Shown here one piece after another: positions 1 through 11,662 of a DNA stretch of 64,000 nucleotides (positions are counted from its first letter, which is position 1; every line of letters begins with the position of its first letter). Under the pieces are notes generated by a model that was given only the letters and a program-made list of their open reading frames with translations, was not told the DNA's origin and made no database searches. A program made the translations under genes and the position numbers. The stretch comes from Alopecurus myosuroides (lineage: Eukaryota > Streptophyta > Magnoliopsida > Poales > Poaceae): NCBI GenBank assembly GCA_028641055.1, contig CM054058.1, positions 496,637,919 to 496,701,918 on the forward strand. Reading direction: 5' to 3'.

Positions 1-327
1 ATTGCCAACAACAAATTCAACCTTTTCATTTTTGAGCACTTTATATTTAGCATTGGTATGGTCACGTGCTTTAGTGAGATAGGTTATTTGTTCATTATAG
101 AGCTCCTCGATAGATTCAAGTTTCTCCTCAAGAGTAACTCGGAGCTCATACTATTCCTCAAGAGACGTAGTGAGGGATGCCTTTTCATCGGCATCACTTC
201 TTTCAATCTCTCCTTTAGTTTCAATGATTTTAGCGCTATAAATAGCAAAAGCCAATATTTCACTAAAAAGTAGTGATAGCTTTACTACCTTTAGGGAGAT
301 CAAGAAGAACCAACTCACCCTTCTCCA

Positions 328-1196
328 TTAAGGAGGCTTCGTCCTCAAAATCTCCATAAAATATATCCTCATCCTCATCATCACAAATGTAGTGGGTTCC
401 AAAGGTGGAGATACCTTTGAATCCCTAGCCATAAGGCACATATGAGAAATGGATGGTGATGATGAAGATATACTAGAAGCGCCATTAAGGTCCATGTCTT
501 GTTCCACCAAAGAGTGGTATTCCTCTACATTGTTAGTCACACAAGTAATAGAGGAAATGGAAGCATTGTTTTCATGAAACAAGACATAGGAAGCATATCA
601 TCATGAGATTTAGTTAAACAACTATTACATGATATGCAAGGACTATGAACACTAGAATGTATGGAATTTTGAGTGCTAGAATATATTAAGTCCAAAGATA
701 GATCATTGCAATGGGATAGAGATGAAGTATAGTCAATAGCAAATTCACTATCCACAATGCAATTTCTATCACCACTCACCATATCATTACCTTGTGACAA
801 ATCACATGTTGGTGGAGTGGACAAAGATGTGAACTCATCACGGCTGGAAGTGGATCGAGAACAATCATCCTCAATAATTTTGGACACATCATATATATCT
901 TGAAGTTTTGTCCATAGCTCATGAGCGTTCCGAAAAGGCTTGATTGATTCAATAACTACAACGCTCAAAATGCACAAGAGACCATTAGATACAAGAGTAT
1001 CGAGATAAGATTTTTCCTCATCCTCTAAAGATAAATCTTGAGAATCCTTTGGAGGAGGAAAATCCATATCTACAATTCTCTTAACATACTTTGGACCCAT
1101 GTCCGTAAGAAATTTAAGAATGCGAATTTTCCAAACATTAAAGTTTCTACCATAGAATATAAAAGCGGGATCATGTTCTATTTCTCTAAACGACAT
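328..1196 (-). pseudogene. Ty1-Copia retrotransposon gag (N-terminal part, frameshifted)
   Basis: The reading frame starts with ATG at 1196, 40 bp downstream of a tRNA-Met type primer-binding site, where a Copia gag should begin. The N-terminus has the usual Copia gag pattern: a short substrate-like segment (FYGRNFNVWKIRILKFL), then an aromatic/Trp region (ELWTKLQDIYDV). The Gag protein would form the particle that packages element RNA. The frame shifts by one base near 580 and continues in another frame to about 328 (ISHMCLMARDSKV, a segment typical of this family), so the gene is broken. Zinc knuckle, protease, integrase and RT are not in the window and would lie to the left. The Copia assignment rests on gag pattern plus PBS. 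Confidence 0.7.
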
Positions 1197-1235
1197 CGTA
1201 CTCTCTAGGATGTAAAGCCTAATAAAGAGAGACGA

Positions 1236-1248
1236 GGCTCTGATACCA
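1236..1248 (-). other. Primer-binding site (tRNA-Met type)
   Basis: On the minus strand this reads TGGTATCAGAGCC, the usual initiator-Met tRNA-complementary site of plant Copia elements. It starts two bases after the LTR end, which fixes the LTR boundary and the orientation of the element. Confidence 0.85.
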
Positions 1249-1250
1249 AT

Positions 1251-3865
1251 TGAACGGACAACGACGTCGCCTAGAGGGGGGGGGGGGGTGAATAGGCGAT
1301 TAAAACTTTTCCGGTTAAGGCTTGCTAAATGCGGAAATAAACTAGGTGTTTAAATTAACAAGCATACAACCTAATTATTCTATGGTCAACTAGATGCACC
1401 AACAACTTATGCTAAGCAAGACAAGTAACAAGGTGATAGCAAGATATATAACTTCAAGATCGAAGGCTATCACAATGTAAATTGCATAAGTAAAAAGCTC
1501 GGGTATAGAAATAACCGAGGCACACGGAGACGATGATATATTCCCGAGTTCCTCCCACAAAGGGGAGTACGTCTCGTTGGAGGGGTGTGAGCTCGCCACG
1601 AAGGCCTACTCAACGCCACAACGGCCTCACCCTATTCTCCGATTAACCCCACCATAAAGGCCTAGTTCACCTTCCACTATTGGCAACCTTCAAACCCGAG
1701 GCACGCATCCACAACTCAATTGGAGGTTCTCGGTGTCACCACAATCTTGGGGCACGCATCCACAACTCAATTGGAGGCTCCCAAGAACACCACAAGTCGT
1801 CTAGGGTCCAAGACCCAAGAGTAACAAGCTCACAAACTTTCAACTTCCACGAATCCTCGTGGAGAGAGCAAACCGATGCAACCGATGCAAATGGCAAGAG
1901 CACAAGTGCTCAAATCCTTCACTCTCAAATTCCAACAAAGCAACAAATGCTTATGAGGGAATAAGAGAGGAAGAACAATGGAGGAGAAACACCAAGAACT
2001 CCAAGATCAAGATCTACTAAGTTTCCCTCACTAAGAAGGAGAATGGATTGGTGGAAATGTAGATCTAGATCTCCTCTAACTTCTCCCTCAAAGATATGCA
2101 AGAATCATTGGAGTGATTGAGAGAGGATCAAGCTTTCCAAAGTCAACAATGGTGGAGAGAAAGAGAAAAAACGGGTTGGGAAAGGCTTAGGGACATTGGG
2201 GAAGAAAGCCCCTTAAATAGGTGCTAAAAAAACTAGCCGTTTTCCACTTTTTCCGTCCATTCCGGAATGGTCCGGAATATTCCGGACCCCGGAATGACCC
2301 GGAATGGCCCGGAATCGATTCCGGATGGAAACAGAGCCTTTTCCCGTTCTGGCCGGAATATTCCGGAGCCCAGAAAAATCCGGAGCCCAGAAAAATCCGG
2401 ATTCCGGAATTATCCGGAATATTCCGGATTGCAAACCGAAGACAGAAAACCGATACGAGAAATGCAATAACTTTTGCATATGAACTCCGTTTTTGATGTT
2501 CTTGGGCTCGTTGGAATCGCAACGATGAGCACTACAAGAATATGCAGAGAAACATCATTGTCCATAAATGGAAGATAAAACCAAATGGGTAAAGGTTTAG
2601 ACCACTCAAATAGGAACACCCGGTAAAACCTCCAACACGAAAACACACATAACTTTTGCGAATGAACTCCGAATAAGGTGAATCCAAAAGGGTTGGAAAG
2701 ATAATAACAAGGACTATCCAAAAAAAAGGAATGGAGAAGTTACCACACATGGAAGGTGTGGAAACATTCTAAAAACTGAACCGGATATTTTCACCACCGA
2801 AATCGCAACAAGTTTTTCTTACCAAAACCGTTTTCGATAAACCATGGCTTGCCATGAAGATCATGAAAAGAAATAAAACCCAAAGGAGAAAAATGCCAAA
2901 TAAGAACCAAGAAAGATGATATGCTAGTATGCAAAGGTTTGAGCTCTCCACAACAATTCGATCACGTTACTCACTTGAGAGCCCCTCTTGATAGTACGAC
3001 TATCTATCCTATAACCCGGTCTCCCAAAGACACGAGACCGGTAAAATAGAAAACCTATCAAGATTATACCTTTGCCTTGAGCATTCCGCTTGAGGTAGAT
3101 GATGACGATCTTGACTCTCTCAAGTTGGATCTTTTTTCTTGATTGCGCTTGCTAGCACAAACTCCGCTTGATGAAGACTTGCAAGTTGCTCCCCCATACA
3201 CCATTATGGGAGAGACTAGCTCCCCCATACACCATTATGGGAGAGACCCTTCTCGGCAAATCTTCACAAGGACACAATCTCCAAAAGGGTGGCAAGCATC
3301 AAGCATAGAATATCTTCTATATGCTTCACTTGAGCTTTCACGTCAAGCTAGATGACAAACACCGCTTGACGACGACATAGACCATGGGCTATATGAAATC
3401 TTCCTTTTGGTTCATGCCCATGGAAATATACCTAACCACACATAGAGATGCGAGACACACATATCATGGGTTAGTTCACAAAGCTATATTGACAATTGCT
3501 TACCATACCATGAGATACACAATCCCACTTGGTACAACTTGTAGCTTTGTGTGTTGATCGTTTGCTTGATCAACCTTGTATCTTTGCTTCTCACTTCTAA
3601 AGATGATGTCTTGAAGATGATAATGAAAGATCACATAATCCTTTTCTTCAAGACACACTAGCAATAAGCTCAACTCAAACCATGACCATTCTTTATATAA
3701 ATCCTTGAATGTAACAATGGCCATCAAGGAAGCTAATAGAGTTCAACACATGAACTCCATTATTTCCGATGGACAAGATCTACAAACATAACTCAATGCA
3801 AACATTAGTCCATAAGGATTGTCATTAATTACCAAAACCACATATTGGGGAACCATGCACTTTCA
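1251..3865 (-). mobile_element. 5' LTR of a minus-strand Copia element
   Basis: On the minus strand the block begins TGAAAGTGCATGG at 3865 and ends in CCGTTCA at 1251, next to the PBS. This gives TG...CA termini and a long LTR of about 2.6 kb. It contains a G homopolymer at 1274-1287, a duplicated segment at 1702-1780, a 34-bp tandem repeat at about 3185-3250 (CCATACACCATTATGGGAGA twice), and a cluster of CCGGA motifs at 2260-2430. It interrupts the LINE ORF1 at 3866. The five bases to its right are ACGTA, a candidate target duplication whose partner lies outside the window. Confidence 0.75.
2260..2430. repeat. Cluster of CCGGA/TTCCGG palindromic motifs inside the Copia LTR
   Basis: About 14 copies of CCGGA, many in the palindrome TTCCGGAA or AATATTCCGG, lie in roughly 170 bp. 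The rest of the LTR has none of this density. The spacing is irregular, so it is not a simple tandem array. Confidence 0.8.
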
Positions 3866-6800
3866 ACGTACCCACGGCATTAGTAGAAAACATCGCCGCT
3901 TTACGACGCATAGCCTTGGCGAGAGCATCTTCATCCGTAGCCGAATATCCATCCGTCGACACTGCATGCGGAGCACTGCGCCGAATCGATGCATTGTTCA
4001 GCACATGAGCCGTCGGCACTGCGGAAGGGGGCGGCGGTGCTGAAGAAGCCCCCTCGACCACAATGTAGCCCGGTGCAGAAGAACCCGAAGATCCGAAGTC
4101 CGTTCCCGTACAGTCCGCCGTTGGCCGCGCAACCGGTGTCAGCGCAGCTGGGCTGCGGGCAACACCAAGCTGGGCGTCGCACAGAGCGCCACGCGCTAAA
4201 CCAGCGGTTGAAACGGCAGCGGGCCGGTCCCGAGCTGGGCTCGCCACCCGCGCGGCGCTTGGAGCAGCATCCAGCTTCGGCACGCCCCCTGCTGCGCCCG
4301 TCGTGGCCTGCCCCACCGGGTTGGGTGCGTCCCGAACCAGCGGGGCGACGCCTTGCTGCTCGTCGCCCAGAGTAGCCGGCAGCTGCGCCGTAACTCCTGC
4401 AGAGACGACAGCGGGCCGCCCGCCAGCTGGGCTTGCCGCTGGCCCCATCTGCTGCGCGACAACCATCTGCACACCGCCTGGCGCAGCAGTCTGCACCACC
4501 GGCGGCACACGAGATGCCACACCCACAGCGACGTCCATCGCCTCTGAAGTCCGTGGATGCCCATCGGCATCCAACCGCTCCACCCCTGCCGCATCAAACT
4601 TCCCGAGCAACTCCGTACCACCGTGCACTCTCGGTCTCAGCTGTATCGGTGCCAACCCAGAATTCCGCAGTACCACATCCGTCACACTCCTTCCCTCAGA
4701 AGAAAAGAACTGGCGCACAATCTCCTTACCCCGCGGCATCTGAGGGTTAAGATTAATAGGAGAAACCGCGACATCCCTCAACAACACCGCCAAAGACGCC
4801 CCTGCTGCTGAGATGAACCACCGTCAGGCCTCGGATCAATCATCATATGGTCACTGTCCGAAGAACCCTGCACCGGTGGATCTCCATGCCTCTGCTGCCC
4901 AGCCGAATCCCCTTCCTCCATACCTCTATCTGAGTCTCCTCGACGTTCCCACAGAAACGGTACAAAGTCAGGGTCGGGCACATAGCTCGCCGGCTCCGGA
5001 CGGTAAGTAAAGGCATATCCCTTCAGCAAAAGCACCCATGTCGTCGTAATGAACGGTCCCAGATCATCAGTCTTCTTGAAGCAATCATCATCAACCATAC
5101 CTAGCCTGATGCGGACTAAGCCTTCCCGATGAAGCGCAAGCAAATCCACATCAATAGTAGTACCAATGAGAGAACCCGCAGCCCACAGACCAAGAAAGTG
5201 TCTCATCTCATCCGTCACCCCCGTGACATGAACCCACTGTTGGTGCAACTCCATAATAGGCTCAATCACATCTGGCGACCACTGGCTGAATAACAGTCTC
5301 GTAGATTGAGCTGGTATACCAAGGACCATTCCGTCAAACCGCAGTAGATCATCTTTGGTGGGAAAACGCACTGTGAAAGAATCATCTCCTCTAGGTACCG
5401 CCTCCCACACCCAAGATGGTGTCGGGCACATCCGAGCAATTTGCGCCTCCACCTGCGACGCCGTCGCCGAAGTTCCCTCCACCATGACCAGAGCTGTCGG
5501 TGGTGAACTAGGCGCCAGACCCGCCTTGAAGACACTATCCGGTAGCATGCTAAACATAGTTTCCCTGTTTCCTTGCCCTGCCACTATCACATTTGGCCTC
5601 GGCAACTTCAACACTGGACACTTCTTCGTCGGATGCGCGCCATTATCACACACAAAACAATAGTGTTGCACTGTGCAATCTTTTGTCGCATGAGACTCGA
5701 CCCCGCACTTCCAGCACCAAGACTTGGTCTTCTTTGCTACCTGATCATACACCGTAACCGCAGCCACCGACGCGCCCACCTGCTGTGTCACGCTAACCGG
5801 CTGCGACGTAGTGACTTCCGCGCCGATCGCCACACCATCCGGCTGCTGCGCTGCGGGCTGCGCCTTCTTCTTCTTCTTCTTCTTCTTCTTCTTCTTCTTC
5901 TTCTTCTTCTTTCTTTTCTGGCTCGGTTCCGGCGCCACGGTCTGTGTCACACCGAAAGCAAACCCGGGCACTCCCGGCTGGAGACCGACGGCATTGTTCG
6001 GCATCCTCGTCCCCGGAGGAACAGGGGCAAACAACGGCGGTCCGTGGCCGAAGGAAGCCTCGGTCCCGTGCGGCACATTGCCGACGCCTTGCGCCGCCAC
6101 ACCGGCGATCTGTCCGCCCCCGACCGGAGCCACGACTCTCAGAACGGCCGGGGCGAACGTAGGAGGCCCGGCGAAGGCACCGAAGACCACGCCCCCGACC
6201 CGCAGCGATCGCCGGAGGAGCAGCTCCAGACGCTTGCGAAGGAACGCCGGCTGGATTCCGGTGGAAGATGGATTCCGCCTCGCTGCGCAGCCCTAGACGG
6301 AGTGGGCGGCTGATCGATGCGGTTTGAGACACAGCGATCCCGTATCCAAAGCCCCTCAAACCGATCGGCCAAGTGGTCCCAGGTGGCTGCCGTGGCGGGC
6401 CCCGGCCTAGGTCCACCCGTTAGCGACTCAGGAATTTGAACCTCGGACCCGCGCGCAAAACACGGATCGACGAGGCTCGAAAACTCTACCGAGTCGCCGG
6501 CCGGCGAACCCTGGCCAGCACCGTCGCGCAGACACGGTGGCAAGAAGTCTCCAAGGCAAGCTGGGGGCGTGACCCTAGGGCGGGGAAGAGGGCCACGCCA
6601 CCCCAACTTCACCGGCGAAACCCGTACTGGTATGCCCCGTGTAGTGGTAGCCATGGCCGATTTATTCCCCGTCGCCTCCGTCTCCGGCGTCCTCTCCGCT
6701 GTGGCGTCCTCATCCCTGCAAGAACCGAACTCACCTTCGATTGACGGATTCGACTTCTCCCAGTACCGTGACACCAGCGTCGGGAACCCGATGTCGTCCC

Positions 6801-7119
6801 AAAATTCCTTCGCTAGCACTTCATCGGATTTCGGTTCCCGCCGGACATGTTCCCTGGAGACTTCGCGATTCTCCGCCAGCACCTGCTCCCCGCACGACGT
6901 CGCCGTCACCTCGGCCTGCCGCGTCTCCGGTGCATCGTCCGCGAGAGCGGAGAACCGAGATCCCGATCCGGGGATGGGCGGCGCAAGCCCCCCGGGTGCC
7001 AACGTCAGTCGCCGCGCCCTCTCCGGCACCCCTCCTCGACGGCCACCGCCCGGCCCTACCAGCGTAGCGGCAGCAGGATCGGGGCTAGGGCCGCCATCGC
7101 CAGGCTCTCCTTCCGCCAT
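3866..7119 (-). pseudogene. LINE ORF1 (gag-like, zinc-knuckle), broken in three frames and truncated
   Basis: The minus-strand coding region starts at ATG 7119. It reads in one frame to about 6140, in a second from about 6190 to 4778, and in a third from 4793 to 3866, where the Copia LTR cuts it. Two CCHC-like zinc knuckles are visible in the middle part (CWKCGVESHATKDC and YCFVCDNGAHPTKKC), followed by a segment resembling the DUF4283-type domain of plant LINE ORF1 (SFTVRFPTKDDLLRFDG, LLFSQWSP). The N-terminal part has the grass LINE pattern WDDIGFPTLVSRYW and GPLPRPRVTPPACLGDF. The product would be an RNA-binding LINE protein. ORF2 (endonuclease/RT) is not in the window. Two frame changes and the insertion make it non-functional. 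Confidence 0.6.
5864..5911. repeat. (TTC)n microsatellite inside LINE ORF1
   Basis: About 16 TTC/CTT units. On the minus strand they encode an uninterrupted run of lysines in ORF1 just before the zinc knuckles. It keeps the frame, so it is an in-frame expansion of a basic stretch. Confidence 0.9.
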
Positions 7120-7130
7120 CGGCTCAGTGG

Positions 7131-7511
7131 GTGTAATCTACTTATCTGACTATAAGATAACCTTATCAGTTGCTGAAATTGATGTGCGTGAGCTCAACAT
7201 GCAACTGACCCACTTGAACTATAAGATATGCTTAGGCAAAGATACATATTTGTCCAATGTCCTAATAAAAGCATCACCGCTTCACTGCTTCAGCTGAAAA
7301 AAAAACAATTGCTACCGTCCAATTAAATACTGTTTTCAAGCAATACACATACCTAGATAAACGTTGAAAGTTTGTGTGCAAGATGTCAAACTGTTATGTC
7401 CAGTGTGGCAACACTGAAAAAACCAGTTTTATTGCTTTGAGGGGTTGTAGGTGGTAGGTTTCTAACAAAGCTGACATATCTAAGATGAAAATACTGAGAA
7501 GTAAACTTATA
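7131..7511. other. Flanking DNA between LINE and CACTA, no gene seen
   Basis: AT-rich sequence without a convincing ORF. It continues the host or older sequence into which the CACTA element inserted, as shown by the ATA target duplication at 7509-7511 and 19485-19487. Confidence 0.5.
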
Positions 7512-7663
7512 CACTGGTAGAAAATAGGCCTTCCATACGCCCCCATTAGTCCCCAAAAGTTTCGACCCACGACTATAGGGGTTTCTAGTCGCGGTTCGGG
7601 AGGACACCCGCGACCAACAGTCTGGGCCCAGCGCGCTCGGTCCACAGCTGGCGGACGGAGGGG

Positions 7664-7766
7664 CTTTAGTCCCGGTTGGCCAGGCCAACCGGGACTAATA
7701 GGTCCCCAAGCCCTTTAGTCGCGGTTGTCCAGGCCAACCGGGACTAAAGGCCCATCCCTATATATA
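7664..7766 (+). promoter_or_regulatory. Left subterminal palindromes and transposase promoter
   Basis: Two imperfect palindromes lie at 7664-7699 and 7712-7750, each with the arms TTTAGTC-CGGTTG and CCAACCGGGACTAAA. A TATA box (TATATATA, 7759-7766) follows 8 bp after the second. In En/Spm the element's own protein binds such subterminal repeats. The promoter role is inferred from TATA position, about 290 bp before the transposase ATG with an apparent 5' untranslated leader between. Confidence 0.65.
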
Positions 7767-8056
7767 GGGCTCAGGTGGCTGCACTTAGCCACATTTGGTG
7801 TCACTTCTACTCACAATATTCACAAGGGGTGGTGGGTTTGCTTTTTGCTCCTCCTATGCACACAAGGTGTTTGATGAAATGCCCGAGAGCATGAAACACA
7901 CATGATATGAAGTGTCTGAGCCGCACTTGAGCGTTTTCATTTATTTTACCTCCGCGATCGCGGTTAGCAACTTGAACCTTTCATTTATTATTTCCAGCTA
8001 GTTAGTTTAACAAATGCATGATGGTTAATTATATACTTTATATAATAATAATGCAG

Positions 8057-11000
8057 ATGAATCGGCAGTGGATGTACGGTAACCGACTCTCCGGCGAGTT
8101 CACTACGGGTTTGAAAGATTTCCTCGTAGTGACAAATGCGAACAAGCAGCGAGATTTTATTATCTGTCCATATGCTGAATGTAACAATGAGAAGGGTCAC
8201 TCCTCCTCAAAAGTCGTTCACATGCACCTCCTTTGGCACGGTTTCATGCCAAGCTATATTTGTTGGACCAAGCATGGAGAAAAAGGGGTTAGAATGGAAG
8301 AAGATGAAGAAGAGGATGATATCGATTTCAACTATCATGACGCTTTCGGTGATACTTTCATGGAGGATGATGCCGAAGGTGGGGAAGGGTTTGGTGAAGG
8401 TGAAGAAGAGGCACATGATGAGCCCGCTGATGATCTTGGTCGGACCATTGCTGATGCACGGAGACGCTGCGAAACTGACAAGGAGAGGGAGAATTTGGAT
8501 CGCATGTTAGAGGATCACACGAAGTCGCTGTACCCAGGATGCGACAATAGTCTGAAAAAGCTGGGCTGCACACTGGATTTGCTGAAATGGAAGGCACGGG
8601 AAGGTGTAGCTGACTCATCATTTGAAAATTTGCTGAAAATGTTGAAGAATATGTTTCCGAAGAATAACGAGTTGCCCGCCAGTACATACGAAGCAAAGAA
8701 GGTTGTCTGCCCTCTAGGTTTAGAGGTTCTGAAGATACATGCATGCATTAACAACTGCATCCTCTACCGCGGTGCATACGAGAATTTGGATGAATGCCCT
8801 GTATGCACTGCATTGCGTTATAAGATCAGAGGCGATGACCCTGGTGACGATGTTGAGGGCGAGAAACCCAGGAAGAGGGTTCCCACCAAGGTGATGTGGT
8901 ATGCTCCTATAATACCTCGGCTGAAACGCCTGTTCATGAACAAAGAGCATGCCAAGTTGTTGCGATGGCACAAAGAGGACCGTAAGTCCGACGGGGAGTT
9001 GAGACACCTCGCTGATGGAACGCAATGGAGAAAGATCGACAGAGAGTTCAAAGATTTTGCAGCTGACGCAAGGAACATAAGATTTGGTCTAAGTACTGAT
9101 GGCATGAATCCTTTTGGCGAGCAGAGCTCCAGCCATAGCACCTGGCCCATGACTCTATGCATCTACAACCTTCCTCCTTGGTTGTGCATGAAGTGAAAGT
9201 TCATTATGATGCCAGTGCTCATCCAAGGTCCGAAGCAACCCGGCAACGACATCGATGTGTACCTAAGGCCATTAGTTGATGAACTTTTACAGTTGTGGGG
9301 CAGACCTGGTGTACCTGTGTGGGATGAGCTTAAAGAAGAGGAATTTAACCTACGAGCGTTGCTTTTTGTAACCATCAATGATTGGCCTGCTCTCAGTAAC
9401 CTTTCGGGACAGTCAAATAAGGGATACAAAATATGCACGCACTGCTTACATGAGACTGAAAGTGTATTTTTGGATAATTGTAGGAAGAACGTGTACCTGG
9501 GTCATCGTCGATTTCTTCCCCGAAATCATAACGTAAGAAAGAAAGGCAAGCATTTCAACGGCAAGGCAGATCACCGGCCGAAGCCTGCGGAACATACTGG
9601 AGCTGAGATATTTGATATGGTCAAGGATTTGAAAGTCATCTTTGGAAAGGGTCCTGGCGGGCAATCAGTTCCGTTGGGAGTTGACGGGCACGTACCCATG
9701 TGGAAAAAGAAATCGATATTTTGGAAGCTACAGTATTGGAAAGTCCTAGATGTCCGCTCTGCAATCGACGTGATGCATGTTACGAAGAATATTTGCGTGA
9801 ACCTGCTAAGATTCTTGGGCGTGTATGGGAAGACAAATGATACAAAGGAAGCACGACAGGACCAGCAACTTTTGAAAGACCCAGATGACCGGCATCCGGA
9901 ATGGTTTCAAGGTCGTGCCAGCTACGCTCTTACCAAAGAAGAGAAGGTCATTTTTTTGAATGCCTGAGCAGTATGAAGGTCCCGTCTGGCTTCTCGTCGA
10001 ATATAAAGGGAATAATAAACATGGCGGACAAAAAGTTCCAAAACCTGAAGTCTCACGACTGCCACGTGATTATGACGCAATTGCTTCCGATTGCTTTGAG
10101 GGGGCTCCTACCGGAAAATGTTCGAGTAGCCATTGTGAAGCTATGTGCATTCCTCAATGCAATCTCTCAGAAGGTAATCAGTCCAGAAGATCTACCACGG
10201 TTACAGAACGATGTGGTCCAATGTCTTGTCAGTTTCGAGTTGGTGTTTCCACCATCCTTCTTCAATATCATGACGCACCTCCTGGTCCACCTAGTCGAAG
10301 AGATTTCCATTCTCGGTCCCGTATTTCTACACAATATGTTCCCCTTCGAGAGGTTTATGGGAGTATTAAAGAAATATGTTCGTAACCGTGCTAGGCCAGA
10401 AGGAAGCATCGTAAAGGGCTATGGAAATGAGGAGGTAATTGAGTTCTGCATTGACTATGTTCCTGACCTTAAGCCGGTTGGTATTCCTCAATCGCGGCAC
10501 GAGGGGAGACTAAGTGGAAAAGGCACGATCGGAAGGAAATCAACGATATGTATGGACGGTCATTCTATGACTGAAGCACACCACACAGTTCTGCAAAATT
10601 CGAGCTTGGTGGCTCCGTACTTCGAGCAACACAAGAATATTTTACGCTCGGACAACCCGGGGAAGCCTGAATCATGGATAAGAAAGGCCCACATGGAGAC
10701 TTTCGGCAGTTGGTTGCGAAAACATTTAATGAATGACAATGATGTTGGAGATCAGCTGTACATGTTGGCCAAGACACCATCTTGGACTATAACGACTTAC
10801 CAAGGGTACGAGATTAATGGGAATACATTTTACACGATCTCCCAAGATAAAAAGAGCACCAACCAAAACAGTGGTGTCCGCTTTGATGCAGCAACCGAGA
10901 TTGGGCAAAAGGTCACATATTATGGTTACATAGAGGAGATATGGGAACTTGACTATGGACCCTCCTTTAAGGTCCCTTTGTTCCGGTGCAAATGGTTCAA

Positions 11001-11391
11001 GCTAACAGGAGGTGGGGTAAAGGTGGACGAGCAATACGGAATGACAATGGTGGATTTCGACAATCTTGGTTACCTTGACGAACCATTCGTCCTAGCCAAA
11101 GATGTCGCTCAGGTTTTCTATTTGAAGGACATGAGTAGCAAACCGAGGAAACAGAAAGATAAGAAAACGATCAGTACATCATGCGATGATCCAAAGCGCC
11201 ACATTGTTCTTTCAGGGAAAAGAAACATCGTGGGAGTGGAGGACAAGACAGACATGTCAGAAAATTATAATATGTTTGGTGAAATTCCGCCCTTCAAAGT
11301 CAACACTGACCCAAGCATTAAGTTAAATGATGAGGATGCACCATGGATACGGCCAAATCGTAAGAAAGCAGGGACACAAGGGAAGAATTGA
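8057..11391 (+). pseudogene. CACTA transposase (TNPD/tnp2 type), one nonsense and one frameshift
   Basis: The enzyme would cut and join the element ends. In order the translation shows: the Transpos_assoc domain at the N-terminus (NRQWMYGNRLSGEFTTG, then CPYAECNN and WTKHGE), an acidic linker, the Transposase_21/tnp2 core (about 8690-9850; landmarks CPLGLEVLKIHACINNC, LSTDGMNPFG, SAIDVMHVTKNI), DUF4218 (about 10075-10460; LLPENVRVAIVKLCAFLNA) and DUF4216 (about 10915-11120; YYGYIEEIWELDYG). I chose ATG 8057 because it opens the conserved domain and follows a possible splice acceptor (AATGCAG); 8051 is also possible. A TGA at 9194-9196 interrupts the frame. A one-base deletion in the T run at 9951-9957 shifts it. 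The rest to 11391 is open. Domain family names are from recognition, not a search. Confidence 0.9.
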
Positions 11392-11662
11392 TGTGTAATA
11401 ATTTATTGTGTACCAAACTTTTTTGAATGGATGATGTGAATTATATTATCTCTGATGTGTTTAAGACTAACTCCTTTGCAAAATATTTGAGAAAACGAGT
11501 GGAAAACATGGAAAACAGAAGGTTACTTAAATGTCTCAAAACCTTGTGAGATAAAATATCTGATTTCATAACTTTTATTAAAAACAGAAAACAGACGCGC
11601 TAGCGCGCCGCAGTGTCGCCGGAATACAAATTCTTTTATTAAAAAGAGAGAACATACGAACA
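11392..11662. other. Convergent 3' ends of transposase and AP2 ORF, no gene seen
   Basis: AT-rich, with no ORF. It separates the stop of the plus-strand transposase from the stop of the minus-strand AP2 ORF, so it probably holds both polyadenylation regions. Confidence 0.4.

Larger units (their letters stand above)
3866..7130 (-). mobile_element. LINE fragment (5' part, ORF1 only)
   Basis: This is the 5' portion of a minus-strand LINE. ORF1 starts near its right end, and the left end is defined by the Copia insertion at 3865/3866. The remainder should resume on the far side of that Copia element, outside the window. Base composition is GC-rich compared with the AT-rich flank at 7131-7511. 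I could not define the true 5' end or its target duplication. Confidence 0.55.

Noticed and set aside
2213..2522. Frames with repeated EYSG/GFFWAPE units as a protein gene
   Set aside because: They are translations of the CCGGA cluster inside a Copia LTR.
4303..4750. Overlapping plus-strand frames opposite the LINE ORF1
   Set aside because: High GC keeps all frames open; only the minus-strand frames show zinc knuckles and LINE-like segments.
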